This document shows positions 1-8,467 of a stretch of DNA of 64,000 bases, piece after piece. Both the position numbers and the translations under genes were made by a program. Below the pieces are notes generated by a model. The model saw only the letters and a program-made list of their open reading frames with translations, was not told where the DNA came from and did not search any database. The DNA lies in assembly GCA_020848035.1 (NCBI GenBank), contig JADLAX010000073.1:1-64000 (forward strand), written 5' to 3'. Source of the DNA: Anaerolineae bacterium. Lineage in GTDB: Bacteria > Chloroflexota > Anaerolineae > Promineifilales > Promineifilaceae. Position 1 is the first letter of the stretch. Every line of letters starts with the position of its first letter.

Positions 1-119
1 AACGGGACAACCTCAACTTACAGCGTTGTCGTACTTGTCCTACTTGGAACTACATCCTTCAACCACGGTTTGTTCTGGATGATATTCGATTGTTAATGTC
101 CAAAGTTATTTTCGAGTGA
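1..119. other. Left edge, no recognisable gene
   Basis: A reading frame is open on the plus strand from base 3 to a TGA at 117-119, in the same frame as the NACHT gene that follows, but its translation resembles nothing I recognise and is not a P-loop domain. It may be the tail of another gene or of an inserted sequence. The window edge prevents a firmer call. Confidence 0.3.
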
Positions 120-1712
120 ACCCTAAGTCATATTGCCTTAACGCTGACGCAAAGCTGGTTTCAACGCAGAAAGGAGGGCGCGCCAAATAAGATGCCGATT
201 TTGCTGACACTGCTGGAACATGCTGAGGCAATCGCCAGTGAAGGCAATGAGCCTTTTGCGATGGAAGATGCGGTGCGGGCCGATTTGAAAAAGTGGAAAA
301 AGGAGGTGCCTGATGGATGGGTGCGACATTTTTTGGACAAGGGGAAATACCTGGTTTTGCTCGATGGGTTGGATGAGATAGCGGATAAAACGCAGCGGCA
401 AAAGGTGGTTGCCTGGGTTGAGCGGCAAATGAAAGCGTACCCCCAGTGTCAATTTATTGTGACATCCAGGCCTCATGGTTACCAGTCAAATCCAATTGCT
501 GGGGTGACGACGCTAGAAATTCGGCCATACGATAACCAGCAGCAGGCGCAGTTTATTCGCAACTGGTATCTGGCCAATGAAGTGATGAGCCGTGGCGGTA
601 AAGATGATGCCGGGGTGCAGATGGCCGCAAAGGAAGGTGCAGATGATTTGCTGCGACGGCTAGGTGATACGCCGAATTTGGCTGAACTTGCCGTAAACCC
701 GCTGCTGTTGACGATGATTGCGACGGTACATCGCTTTCGCAGTGCGCTGCCAAAGCGACGAGTGGAACTGTATGATGAAATCTTTTCTGTCTTTTTGGGA
801 ACGTGGCGCGGTGCGCGAGGAATTGAGCAAGAGCTGACACCAGACCAGCGAAAGCAGGTGCTGCAACCGTTGGCCTGGGCAATGATGGAACAGCAGGTGC
901 GGCAGATATCAACTGACGAAGCGATAAAAATTATTCGAGAGCCATTGCGTCGGGTTGATCGGAAGATGGCGCCAAACTATTTCCTGGAAATTGTGCGCTA
1001 CCAAAGTGGGCTGCTGGTAGAAAAAGAAAATGGCTCTCTGGCCTTTGCTCATTTAACGTTTCAGGAATATTTGGCGGCAATGCATATGCAAAATGACGAG
1101 GGGCTGTTAGGTACAATTTTGATACAGGTTCGACAAAGCTGGTGGCATGAAACGTTGCTGCTTTATGCTGCCAAACAAGATGCGACGGTAATTATTGAGG
1201 CCTGTATTAATAGTGCGAATGGATTGCACCCAGAAGCGATCATGTTAGCGCTTGATTGCAATGAGGAAGCTGGCCAAATTGCCCCGGAAACCAGAGCCAG
1301 TTTAGAAGAAGTCTTAAGCGGGGCTATTGAAGGGGACGATGCGAATGAAATTCGCCGGATTGTGGCAGAGGCAAGTCTCAGGCGGCGGATTAAACATTTG
1401 TCTCGAATTAGTGAAGATGTTTATATTGATTCTTCATTCATTACTCACCTTGAATATCAGCTTTTCTTGGACGAGAAGCGTCATAAGAAAGAATTTTTCC
1501 AACCTGATCATTGGCTTGAATACCAATACCCAAGTGGAAAGGGGCATTTGCCTGTGGTTGGTGTTCGTCCATCTGACGCGAAAGCTTTTTGTGACTGGAT
1601 GACGGCAAGATCAGGCGGAAATTTTGTTTTCCGGTTGCCAAATAAAATTGAAGCCACCATTTTAGCCGATCGTTTTCAAGAATATGGGTATTGGATTCAG
1701 CAGGAAGGCAAA

Positions 1713-1759
1713 TTCTCTATAGAAATGCGCGAGGCTGCCTCGCGCATTTCTATAGAGAA
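1713..1759. repeat. Perfect 47-bp palindrome inside the NACHT gene
   Basis: Two perfectly complementary 23-bp arms (1713-1735 and 1737-1759) are separated by a single T at 1736. The palindrome is translated in frame and lies just upstream of the hexamer repeat tract. It would extrude as a cruciform or fold as a very stable mRNA hairpin. Confidence 0.95.
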
Positions 1760-1770
1760 AGTGGTTGAGT

Positions 1771-2055
1771 ATCTTGACCTTGACCTTGCCCGTGCCCTTG
1801 CCCGTGCCCTTGACCTTGACCTTGACCTTGCCCGTGCCCTTGACCTTGACCTTGACCGTGCCCGTGCCCTTGACCTTGCCCGTGACCTTGACCGTGCCTA
1901 TGACCTCGCTCGTGCCCTCGCTCATACTCGTGACCTTGATTTTGTCCGTGTTCTTGAGCCTGCCCGTGCCCTCGATTTTGCCCGCGTTCTGGCCCTTGCC
2001 CGCGACCGTGCCCTTTCTCAAACTCGTGGTCTTGACCGTGCTCTTGGTCAAAATA
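1771..2055 (+). repeat. Degenerate hexanucleotide tandem repeat coding for LD/AR-rich helix
   Basis: The segment is built from variants of CTTGAC, CTTGCC and CGTGCC, so codons alternate Leu-Asp, Leu-Ala and Arg-Ala. The repeat is most regular at its 5' end and degenerates downstream. It encodes a probable long amphipathic helix at the C-terminal side of the NACHT protein. Confidence 0.85.
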
Positions 2056-2423
2056 ATTTCCGTGCCCATGCCTTAACCCCTGCTCTTGACCATGTTAGTA
2101 AGCTTGCTGCTGACTTTTCCCGTCCTTTGTACACTTCCCATGCTTTGGGCGACAAGCATGCTGCTAAACTCAGCGAATTCCGAACGCTGCTGTATTTGAT
2201 CGGATTTTTTATTTGGGACGTTCAACAAACTCGTTTGCAGGAAGCTTCTCTTATACAAAGGCAATCCGCAAAATGGCGGCATGATCAAGCGGTATTAGAT
2301 AGTTTCGTCATTGAATATCTCGAAGCTTTTGTTGATTTATGTGTTTTAGAGGAACGAAGTAAGGGCAATTTGTCTGCTTTTGAAGGTATTCGCATTGTGC
2401 GCGAGCGGATTAAAGAGGCGTAG

Positions 2424-2604
2424 CTTCCTCCAGGTAGCGGTACAACACGCCCATAACCGTGGCCGGTTCGGCGTCGCGTTCTTTGTTGTAGCTGCGGGTG
2501 GCGCGTCTGCGGCTGAGCTGAAAGAAGCGGCAGGCGCGGGTGATGCCCACGTACAGCAGGCGCAGCTGCTCGGCAATGTTGTCGGTGTGGGCTACGCACG
2601 CTTC
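2424..2604 (-). pseudogene. C-terminal fragment of a UvrD-like helicase
   Basis: The minus-strand translation matches the last 60 or so residues of the intact helicase encoded at 3356-5632. It includes motif VI (LLYVGITRA) and the tail segment ATRSYNKERDAEPATVMGVL, with a few substitutions. No N-terminal part is present, so it is a remnant. It lies beyond the DUF5615/DUF433 pair, so that this pair sits between two copies of the helicase C-terminus. Confidence 0.85.
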
Positions 2605-2610
2605 CGCAAT

Positions 2611-2943
2611 TTACACAAACTCAATGCGATTGATCATATCGTCAGACGTATACACGGCGTGCATCAGCGTGAGCCAATTGACCCACTCGCCGATGTAATG
2701 AATATCTTGTTGGCCAAAAACCAGCCCTGTGTGCTGGAAGCCGGAAGCGGCGAGATGGAGAAAGTCGGAATCATGGGTACACAGCACGCGCCCTTGTTGG
2801 GTTGCCTCCTGAAGATGGTTCATATCATCTTCGCCAAGCAAGCTTAAATCACGCACGGTAACGGCATCAATTCCTCTTGTTTTTAGCTGAAGTGCAACCT
2901 GAACTGGCACGTTCTCATCAAGATAAAAGCGAAGGCTGGCCAC
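2611..2943 (-). CDS. DUF5615 (PIN-like) toxin-type protein
   Basis: The 110-residue product has the pattern of the DUF5615/PIN-like family: an N-terminal FYLDENVP acidic motif, TVRDLSLLG, and a THDSDF motif near residue 60 carrying the second acidic cluster. PIN-like folds are metal-dependent RNases, and members of this family commonly form toxin-antitoxin-like pairs with DUF433 proteins. The start overlaps the end of the upstream DUF433 gene by 26 nt, which suggests translational coupling. It is a divergent paralogue of the protein at 5674-6021. Toxin activity is inferred from the family and context. Confidence 0.75.
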   Translation of the reverse strand: MASLRFYLDENVPVQVALQLKTRGIDAVTVRDLSLLGEDDMNHLQEATQQGRVLCTHDSDFLHLAASGFQHTGLVFGQQDIHYIGEWVNWLTLMHAVYTSDDMINRIEFV

Positions 2944-3217
2944 CAGTGAATTCTTCCTTGGCTTTGCGCGCGGTTAAAATTTGCTGCCGAATGTCTTTGT
3001 CTAACTCATCTTTGTGCTGGTAATAATAAGCAAGTGACGCATAAACTTGCGCCAATGAAAGGTTGTAGTCGGTGGCAATTTCATCGGCCGTTCGTTTGTG
3101 GAAGAGATGGGCCATCACCAAATCGGTAACGCGTAATCCGGTGCCTGCCACGCATGGCTTCCCGCCGCGCACGTCTGGGTTTTTTGTAATTAGATCAATA
3201 CTTTGAATAACATCCAT
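2918..3217 (-). CDS. DUF433 antitoxin-like protein
   Basis: The product carries the DUF433 core (ITKNPDVRGGKPCVAGTGLRV, then LSLAQVYASLAYYYQHKDEL), a small helix-turn-helix-like domain usually partnered with PIN-like toxins. I chose the ATG at 3217 because GGTGGA lies at ribosome-binding distance. An open frame extends upstream to 3337, but its first codons fall inside an intergenic hairpin repeat and do not look like family sequence. It is the first gene of a two-gene unit with the DUF5615 protein downstream. The antitoxin role is inferred. Confidence 0.75.
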   Translation of the reverse strand: MDVIQSIDLITKNPDVRGGKPCVAGTGLRVTDLVMAHLFHKRTADEIATDYNLSLAQVYASLAYYYQHKDELDKDIRQQILTARKAKEEFTGGQPSLLS

Positions 3218-3286
3218 GTCAAATTTCCACCGTAACCTTTGCTGAATGGTGGCCATTATAGCACAACAGCCCGTCCACTTTTCACC

Positions 3287-3348
3287 GGGCGAGGCAGGTG
3301 GTGGTTTGCCTGTTTTGTTTGCAAGGGTTTTACCCACCTGCCTCGCCC
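3287..3348. repeat. GAGGCAGG-type intergenic hairpin element
   Basis: Inverted arms GGGCGAGGCAGGTGG (3287-3301) and CCACCTGCCTCGCCC (3334-3348) enclose a loop of about 32 nt. The same arms recur at 45.7-45.9 kb and 50.8-51.0 kb, so this belongs to a dispersed family. Here it lies between the helicase gene end and the DUF433 start. Confidence 0.85.
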
Positions 3349-3355
3349 CTACTTT

Positions 3356-5632
3356 TTACTCTCCCACTTCCTGTAAGTAGCGGTACAGCACCCCCATCAC
3401 GGTGGCGGGTTCGGCGTCGCGCTCTTTGTTGTAGCTGCGGGTGGCGCGGCTGCGGCTGAGCTGCAAGAAGCGGCGAGCGCGGGTGATGCCCACATAGAGG
3501 AGACGGAGCCTTTCGGCAATGATGTCGATGTGGGCCGATTCGGTGGCGGAACGGCCGTTATAAATCCCCGCATCCCCCTCCATCAAATAGCGTAACTGGG
3601 CCGCCACTTCGGCCGTGGGATCGCCGCCCAAAATGTCGCTGACGCCCATAAAGTAGGCATCCAGATTGCCCGGAATCCAGGTGCCATCGACGCCAATCAT
3701 AAAGACCGCGTCCCACTCCAGCCCCTTGGCGCTGTGCTGCGTGGTGAGCGTGACGCGTCCCGGCACCGGCTCGTAGCCAAAATCGGTAGGGCTGCTGATG
3801 GGCAGGCTGCGCCGCCCGCTGACGATGTTGCCCAGCTCGGCGACCAGCTCCGGCAGCCGCCAATCCGGCTGGCTGTCGCGCCACTGGCGCAGCAGGGTGG
3901 CAATCTGGTAGGCGATGGCCAGGTCGCCTTCGTGTACGTCGCCCCAGGCAAACAGTTCATCTCCCAGGGCTAAGGCCAGATCGTCGATGGGTAACGGCCG
4001 TAACGCCAACAGTTCTCGCAAAAAAGCGCCAAAGCGGGCCGCCACCTGGGTTTGCGTTTCGGTCGCCACCCCGGCGGGCAGCGCCTGGGCCGCGCCGGTG
4101 TCGTCGTAGGGGTAGAGCAGCGCTTCGGGCTGGTGGACACTACGGAGTAGTGTATGGAACTGCTCCAGCTCCTCGTCCGGCAGCAGGGCAACCGGGTGCC
4201 CCAGGGCGTGCAGGCTGGCGTGCGCGGCGGTGATCGCTTTGGTGTCCAGCGGATCGGCCAGTACCTGGAGGACGGCGTGCATGGCGGCGGCGATTTCGCG
4301 CTCGCGGGTGCCGCCGCGCAGCAGGTTGTCGTAGTCGGCGTCCAGCTCGTCCAGATGCTCGGCGATCTGGTAGCCCAGGTTGTTGGTCGGCACCAGGATA
4401 GCGACGGTGTGGTCGGGGCGCTTCTGCGTGTAGCGGACGGCGAGCTGGGCCACTTCGGGCAGTTCCTCATCCTCGCGGTGTTTGTACACGCGAATGCGAA
4501 TCGCGGCTTCGCTGTCCGGCGGGTTGGGCTGGGCGTCGCCGGGCGGGGTTGGCTCGATATCCTGGCGGCGGAAGGTGCTGCTTTGCACTTCGGGCACGGG
4601 GTGTTTGTCCATCACCCAATGCAGCAGCGTGTTGGCCGCGCCGATGATGAGCGGGGCGCAGCGGCCGCTGTTGGGCAGGGGCAGCGACACCACATCGGGC
4701 CGGTCGGCGAAGGCGTTGAAGAAGCGGGGGTGAGCGGCGGTGAAGGTGCTGGTGATCGCCTGGTTGGGGTCGCCGACGCGCACCCAGTTGCCCTCCGGCC
4801 CGGTCAGGCGGCTGATGAGCGCTTCTTGCAGCGGCACGCTGTCTTGTGCTTCGTCTTCCAGGACGTAGGGCCAGCGGCGGCGCAGCTGTTCCGCCAGCCC
4901 GGCGCGCTGGTCCAGCAGTTCCACCGCCTGCCAGATGAGGTCGTCAAAGTCCAGCGATCCCTGCCGGTCGAGGATGGTTTGGTAACGGCCGTAAATCCCA
5001 CCCATCATCCAGAGGAGGGGGGATTGGGAGATTGGAGATTGGAGATTGTCGTCTTGATCATCCAATCTCCAATCTCCAATCTCCAATCTCTTTAAGATTT
5101 GATCTGGTTTGTATCTTTCGTTTTTCGCCGCGCGGATGAACGATTTGGCCATCTTTTGCGTTACGTCGCGCCAGCGGGCGCGGGTTTGCGGCGAGTCGTC
5201 GGGCAGGAACTGGCTCCAGGCGCCGGGCTGGGCTTCGATCCAGCCATCGACGGCGCGGGCCAGGAAGTGGTTGGCTTGGCCTTCGTCCAGCACCAGCGGG
5301 CCGCTGTCTTCCGTCAGGCCCGAGTTGGCGGTGCGCACCATTTCCAGCGCCAGGCTGTGCAGCGTGCGCACCTCAAAGCCGACCGGCGGCAGCTCGGCCG
5401 CTTCCAGCCGCTGGCGAATGCGCGCCCGAAAGTTGTCCACGCTGGAATTCAGGTAGGTGACGATGAGGATTTGCTGCTGGTTGGGGTCGATACGGCCGTT
5501 CCCAATCAACTTCGCCGCGAGGAGAGAAAGGGTAAACGTTTTCCCACTCCCTGGCACGGCGCTGATGGCGAGACGGCCGTTTTCATACTCTAAAATCTTT
5601 TCCTGGGCTGGTCTTAACTGGAGGTCGTTCAT
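3356..5632 (-). CDS. UvrD/Rep-family DNA helicase (SF1A)
   Basis: The 758-residue protein has the SF1 helicase motifs: Walker A (AVPGSGKT, about residues 25-32), motif II with Gln (EDEAQD, about 258-263), motif III (RVGDPNQAI), motif V (TTQHSAKGLEWD) and motif VI (LYVGITRARRF). It should unwind DNA from 3' to 5' during repair or mobile-element processing. Residues about 181-205 are encoded by an in-frame GGAGATT hairpin repeat that is intergenic elsewhere in the window; they fall between conserved blocks and probably form a tolerated loop. Fragments of a second copy flank the locus (2424-2604 and 6384-6490). The neighbouring DUF433/DUF5615 pairs face the same way and may be co-transcribed. 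Confidence 0.85.
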   Translation of the reverse strand: MNDLQLRPAQEKILEYENGRLAISAVPGSGKTFTLSLLAAKLIGNGRIDPNQQQILIVTYLNSSVDNFRARIRQRLEAAELPPVGFEVRTLHSLALEMVRTANSGLTEDSGPLVLDEGQANHFLARAVDGWIEAQPGAWSQFLPDDSPQTRARWRDVTQKMAKSFIRAAKNERYKPDQILKRLEIGDWRLDDQDDNLQSPISQSPLLWMMGGIYGRYQTILDRQGSLDFDDLIWQAVELLDQRAGLAEQLRRRWPYVLEDEAQDSVPLQEALISRLTGPEGNWVRVGDPNQAITSTFTAAHPRFFNAFADRPDVVSLPLPNSGRCAPLIIGAANTLLHWVMDKHPVPEVQSSTFRRQDIEPTPPGDAQPNPPDSEAAIRIRVYKHREDEELPEVAQLAVRYTQKRPDHTVAILVPTNNLGYQIAEHLDELDADYDNLLRGGTREREIAAAMHAVLQVLADPLDTKAITAAHASLHALGHPVALLPDEELEQFHTLLRSVHQPEALLYPYDDTGAAQALPAGVATETQTQVAARFGAFLRELLALRPLPIDDLALALGDELFAWGDVHEGDLAIAYQIATLLRQWRDSQPDWRLPELVAELGNIVSGRRSLPISSPTDFGYEPVPGRVTLTTQHSAKGLEWDAVFMIGVDGTWIPGNLDAYFMGVSDILGGDPTAEVAAQLRYLMEGDAGIYNGRSATESAHIDIIAERLRLLYVGITRARRFLQLSRSRATRSYNKERDAEPATVMGVLYRYLQEVGE
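5021..5090. repeat. GGAGATT-type hairpin repeat inserted in the helicase gene
   Basis: Iterated GGAGATT words on one side (5028-5048) are perfectly complementary over 21 bp to iterated CCAATCT words on the other (5063-5083), around a 14-nt loop. Related sequence occurs between cimA and leuD (44452-44518) and as a half element upstream of ilvB. Here it is within an open reading frame and keeps the frame. Confidence 0.9.
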
Positions 5633-5673
5633 CCCGCTATTTTAGCTGATTTTGGGTGGCAGCCGAATGTGGT

Positions 5674-6021
5674 TTAAATGTAGCGGACCTGATTTTCCAT
5701 CTCATCGGCCGTGACATTGTTGAGAATACGCGTCAGGCGATGGACCAGTTCGTAAGGGGAATGGCGCGTAGCCAGGATGATGCCGTAATGCTTTTGGCCA
5801 GTAGCTGCATATTCCTGGGCAAGTGCTTCAAAATCGGCCCGATTGTGGGTGAGAAGCGTTTTTTGTTGGCTGACAGCGTAAGCGAGCTGTGCCGCGTCGC
5901 TGTTTTGCAGCTGGCTTTCATCGCGGGTGGTCACAGCCGAAAACCCGCGCCCGCCCAGCAAATCGGCGATGAGCACGTTAACATCTTCGTCCAGGTAAAG
6001 CTCGATGAAAAGGCGTGGCAC
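5674..6021 (-). CDS. DUF5615 (PIN-like) toxin-type protein
   Basis: This 115-residue protein shows the same architecture as the protein at 2611-2943: an N-terminal ELYLDEDVN acidic motif, TTRDESQL, and LLTHNRADFEAL as the second acidic block. It is only distantly similar in sequence to that paralogue, so the two pairs are not a recent duplication. It begins immediately downstream of its DUF433 partner. Family knowledge suggests a ribonuclease-type toxin. Activity here is inferred. Confidence 0.75.
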   Translation of the reverse strand: MPRLFIELYLDEDVNVLIADLLGGRGFSAVTTRDESQLQNSDAAQLAYAVSQQKTLLTHNRADFEALAQEYAATGQKHYGIILATRHSPYELVHRLTRILNNVTADEMENQVRYI

Positions 6022-6023
6022 AG

Positions 6024-6299
6024 TTACTTCACTAGTGGATCGATGAGTTCATCGGGAATGCGGTTGCGTTCGATGTGGGCATTGATTTGCTCTTGGTGAT
6101 CGCTGTAATAGCTGAGCGCATCAAAAACCTGAGCCAGCGTCAAATGCGGGAGTTGGCTTGGAATTTCCTCGGGAAGAACGCCTTGCCGCCACATTTCCAC
6201 GATAGCACGAACTGGCGTGCGGGTACCTTCGATAATGGGTTCGCCGCTTAGGATATTTTCGTCGGAAATGACGTATCGGTGTTTTGTTGCTTGAATCAT
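6024..6299 (-). CDS. DUF433 antitoxin-like protein
   Basis: The 91-residue product shows the DUF433 signature (ISDENILSGEPIIEGTRTPV, then LTLAQVFDALSYYSDHQEQI). A GGAG ribosome-binding site lies about 9 nt upstream of ATG 6299. It is the first gene of a two-gene unit with the DUF5615 protein at 5674-6021. It is likely the labile partner and autoregulator of that pair. It lies between the helicase start and an N-terminal helicase remnant. Confidence 0.75.
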   Translation of the reverse strand: MIQATKHRYVISDENILSGEPIIEGTRTPVRAIVEMWRQGVLPEEIPSQLPHLTLAQVFDALSYYSDHQEQINAHIERNRIPDELIDPLVK

Positions 6300-6383
6300 A
6301 CTTTTTTGCTCCGGTTGACGCTGGTGCTTCGATTCTGTTCAGTATAGTCGCAAAATTGCGCGGATTCAACCGCGCTCGCATCC

Positions 6384-6490
6384 GAACTTCGCCGCGAGGA
6401 GAGACAGGGTAAATGTTTTGCCACTCCCCGGTACCGCGCTGATGGCGAGACGGCCGTTTTCGTATTCTAAAATCTTTTCCTGGGCAGGTC
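6384..6490 (-). pseudogene. N-terminal fragment of a UvrD-like helicase
   Basis: The minus-strand translation reproduces residues about 8-42 of the intact helicase (KILEYENGRL, then AVPGSGKTFTLSLLAAK) at high DNA identity, including an intact Walker A. It then runs into unrelated sequence and a stop. It lacks the first residues and everything after the first motif, so it is a remnant. Together with the fragment at 2424-2604 it brackets the helicase and both toxin-antitoxin-like pairs. Confidence 0.85.
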
Positions 6491-6495
6491 GATCA

Positions 6496-6559
6496 AAACC
6501 TGACAGGTCTTTTTCCAAGATGCCTGTTAATTGAGTTGGTTTGTAGACCTGTCAGGTTT
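6496..6559. repeat. 15-bp inverted repeat around a 34-nt loop
   Basis: Arms AAACCTGACAGGTCT (6496-6510) and AGACCTGTCAGGTTT (6545-6559) match perfectly. The element lies just downstream of the pentaheme cytochrome gene and beside the helicase N-terminal remnant. It could act as a transcript end or be a small repeat element. Confidence 0.75.
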
Positions 6560-6567
6560 AGAGCGCC

Positions 6568-8439
6568 CTACCGCTGCACAAAGGGCAAATAGGTCGCCAG
6601 GCCGATGGCTTTTTGGGCCATGATGGTGGGGGCGGAACGGCCGTTCCCTTCCCACAGCTCATACAAAATCTGCCCATTGCTGCTGGGATCGCCGAAAAAC
6701 GGGCTTTGGTCCCGCAAAAATTCGACGTACTCGCGTGAGGCGACCTGGTGCAGCAGCCGCACGATCACCACGTCTGGCGTGGCGGGCAGGGTGTAGGTGG
6801 TGGTGTCCCAATACTGCCCGTCGGCGTAGAGGGTGGAATCGGCCGTACCGTTGGTGTACGGCGCTGCCCCCGCCGCCTCAAAAGCGGCAAAGTCGTAGCC
6901 GCGTGGCGGAATGCGGTTGTCATTCAAAATCTCGTTGTTGAGCAAAAAGTGGAACGATTCGCCTGCGGGCAGCCCCAGCTGCGCCGCCAGGTCGGGCGAG
7001 ATGCCGTGTTTGGCTTCATAAAGCTGCAAATTGGCGTCTTCGGTGAGCGTGCCGGTGGCGGCGTCATACGCGCCGGAGCTGTAGATGAGCGCACCGTTGG
7101 CGTCGTACGCTGCCACTTGCAGCCACATGCGCCGCCCTTCGATGTAGCCCGTGGGCAGCTTGTGCCCGCTGTTGTTGGTGACGGTGACGACCAGCTGTGT
7201 GCCTGTCAGCTCGATCTCCAGTTCAGCGGCGTTTTGCAGCATTGCCGTGGCCCGGTCGACCCCGGCGTTGAGCGCCGCCAGCCGTTCGGCGGCGTATGGT
7301 TCGGTGCTGAAGGTGGCGCTAAAGGCCGGGTGCTGCGGGATGATTGTCGGGACCCAGTTGTTGGCTCCGGTCAGGTCGTGCAGGGGCAAATCATTGCGCA
7401 CGACGCTGCTGCTGGCATTGCCAAAAAACGCGCCGCCCACGCCGGTCACATCGCGCATGTGGCAGTCCTGGCAGGTAGACACGGTGGCTTTATTGCCGCC
7501 AAACTGGGGTAGGGCCACGCCCTGCGGCGTGTTGAAGTCGCTCAGCCGCCACTCGCTGTAGGTGCGCTCGACGGGGAACAGGGCGGTGGTGTCGGTGAAC
7601 GGCTCGTTCATCGCGTTGAGCACGTAGCTCTGGCTCGGCTCATCCCAGGTGAGCAGCGGGTTGCTGATGTCGTGGCAGCTGCCGCAGAGGGCGGCGTCCC
7701 GGTGGTAGGGGGATTGCAGCGTGTCCAGTGCAGCGGCGGCCGGATTGTGCGGGTCGAAGCCGTTGTCGGCCACCACGTCAAAGGGGCCGCGCCGGTAGTC
7801 GGCTGTGTCGATGACCAAGCTGGCGTTCCCGGCAAAGGTCACCGGGCTGGTGATCGCCGCCAGAACGGTCAGGTCGCGCGCCGGATTTTCGTCGCTGTAC
7901 ACCGGATCGACCAGCCGGTGGCACACTTCACACTGGATGCCTTCCTGGTCAACGGCCGTCATCGCTGAGCCATCGGTGGGGGTGGAACGGCCGTCCAGCC
8001 AACCTCTAGGCAAATGACAGCGCAAACAAAAGTCGCCGCCAAAGGCCACGTCGGCGTTGGCAATGTCTAGCGCGGCGTAAAAGAGCGGATCGCGCCCGGC
8101 CTGGGCCATCATGCTGCCCGCCCAGCCGGTCCACGGTTCGTATTCGGCCGGTTGATCCACCTGGCTGCTGTAGCCCGCGTGGCAGCCAATGCAGCTTTCC
8201 GGGCTGTCAATGGTGTCGGTGATGTGGTTCGGCTGGGTGCCCGGCTGGAAGAAATCGAGCAGGGTGGTGGTGGAGAGAACGGCCGTCGCCGGGACGCCAT
8301 TTGGACCGAGCGCCGGGTGATTGGCGGGCAGCGCGGCCTCAGCGGTGGCGGTGGTCGATTGGTTAAACGTGGCAAAAAGGGTGGCGATGATGAGCAGGGT
8401 GAGGCTGGTGGAGACAAAAATCAGGGCGGTTCTACGCAT
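6568..8439 (-). CDS. Secreted pentaheme c-type cytochrome
   Basis: The 623-residue product starts with a signal peptide (about residues 1-35) and has five CXXCH heme-binding motifs: CIGCH 83-87, CLRCH 138-142, CEVCH 170-174, CGSCH 252-256 and CQDCH 323-327. The C-terminal 250 residues are heme-free and look beta-rich. The protein ends in TYLPFVQR, a short hydrophobic-plus-Arg ending like those on many secreted Chloroflexota proteins. It should act outside the membrane in electron transfer or as a small-molecule oxidoreductase, but its partner is unknown. It is a single gene, divergent from the glycoside hydrolase at 8533. Confidence 0.8.
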   Translation of the reverse strand: MRRTALIFVSTSLTLLIIATLFATFNQSTTATAEAALPANHPALGPNGVPATAVLSTTTLLDFFQPGTQPNHITDTIDSPESCIGCHAGYSSQVDQPAEYEPWTGWAGSMMAQAGRDPLFYAALDIANADVAFGGDFCLRCHLPRGWLDGRSTPTDGSAMTAVDQEGIQCEVCHRLVDPVYSDENPARDLTVLAAITSPVTFAGNASLVIDTADYRRGPFDVVADNGFDPHNPAAAALDTLQSPYHRDAALCGSCHDISNPLLTWDEPSQSYVLNAMNEPFTDTTALFPVERTYSEWRLSDFNTPQGVALPQFGGNKATVSTCQDCHMRDVTGVGGAFFGNASSSVVRNDLPLHDLTGANNWVPTIIPQHPAFSATFSTEPYAAERLAALNAGVDRATAMLQNAAELEIELTGTQLVVTVTNNSGHKLPTGYIEGRRMWLQVAAYDANGALIYSSGAYDAATGTLTEDANLQLYEAKHGISPDLAAQLGLPAGESFHFLLNNEILNDNRIPPRGYDFAAFEAAGAAPYTNGTADSTLYADGQYWDTTTYTLPATPDVVIVRLLHQVASREYVEFLRDQSPFFGDPSSNGQILYELWEGNGRSAPTIMAQKAIGLATYLPFVQR

Positions 8440-8467
8440 ACGATACCTCTACGATTTGTGATGAGAG

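Larger units (their letters stand above)
120..2423 (+). pseudogene. NACHT-type STAND ATPase, 5'-truncated, with FGE-like domain and Leu/Asp/Ala/Arg repeat tail
   Basis: NACHT proteins are signal-transducing ATPases used in bacterial anti-phage defence and regulation. From the first ATG (192) the product has 743 residues. Walker B (LLDGLDE) is near residues 56-62, followed by the usual helical NACHT segments (TSRPHGY, NPLLLTMIA, TFQEYLA). Residues about 410-495 resemble a formylglycine-generating-enzyme-like domain (PVVGVRPSDAKAFCDW, FRLPNKIEA). Residues about 525-625 are an iterated LDLARAL-type tract. No Walker A is present. Family-like sequence (TLSHIALTL) starts at 120, directly after an in-frame TGA, exactly where a GKTT P-loop should precede it. 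The gene therefore seems to have lost its P-loop and any effector domain. A truncated product from ATG 192 could still be made. Confidence 0.7.

Noticed and set aside
2918..3337. Long version of the DUF433 protein starting at 3337
   Set aside because: Its first 40 codons overlap a GAGGCAGG hairpin, and the ATG at 3217 has a good ribosome-binding site and matches the family start.
4154..5095. Long plus-strand frame of 313 codons antisense to the helicase gene
   Set aside because: It is a shadow of GC-rich codon bias. The opposite strand carries a full set of helicase motifs, and this translation has no domain features.
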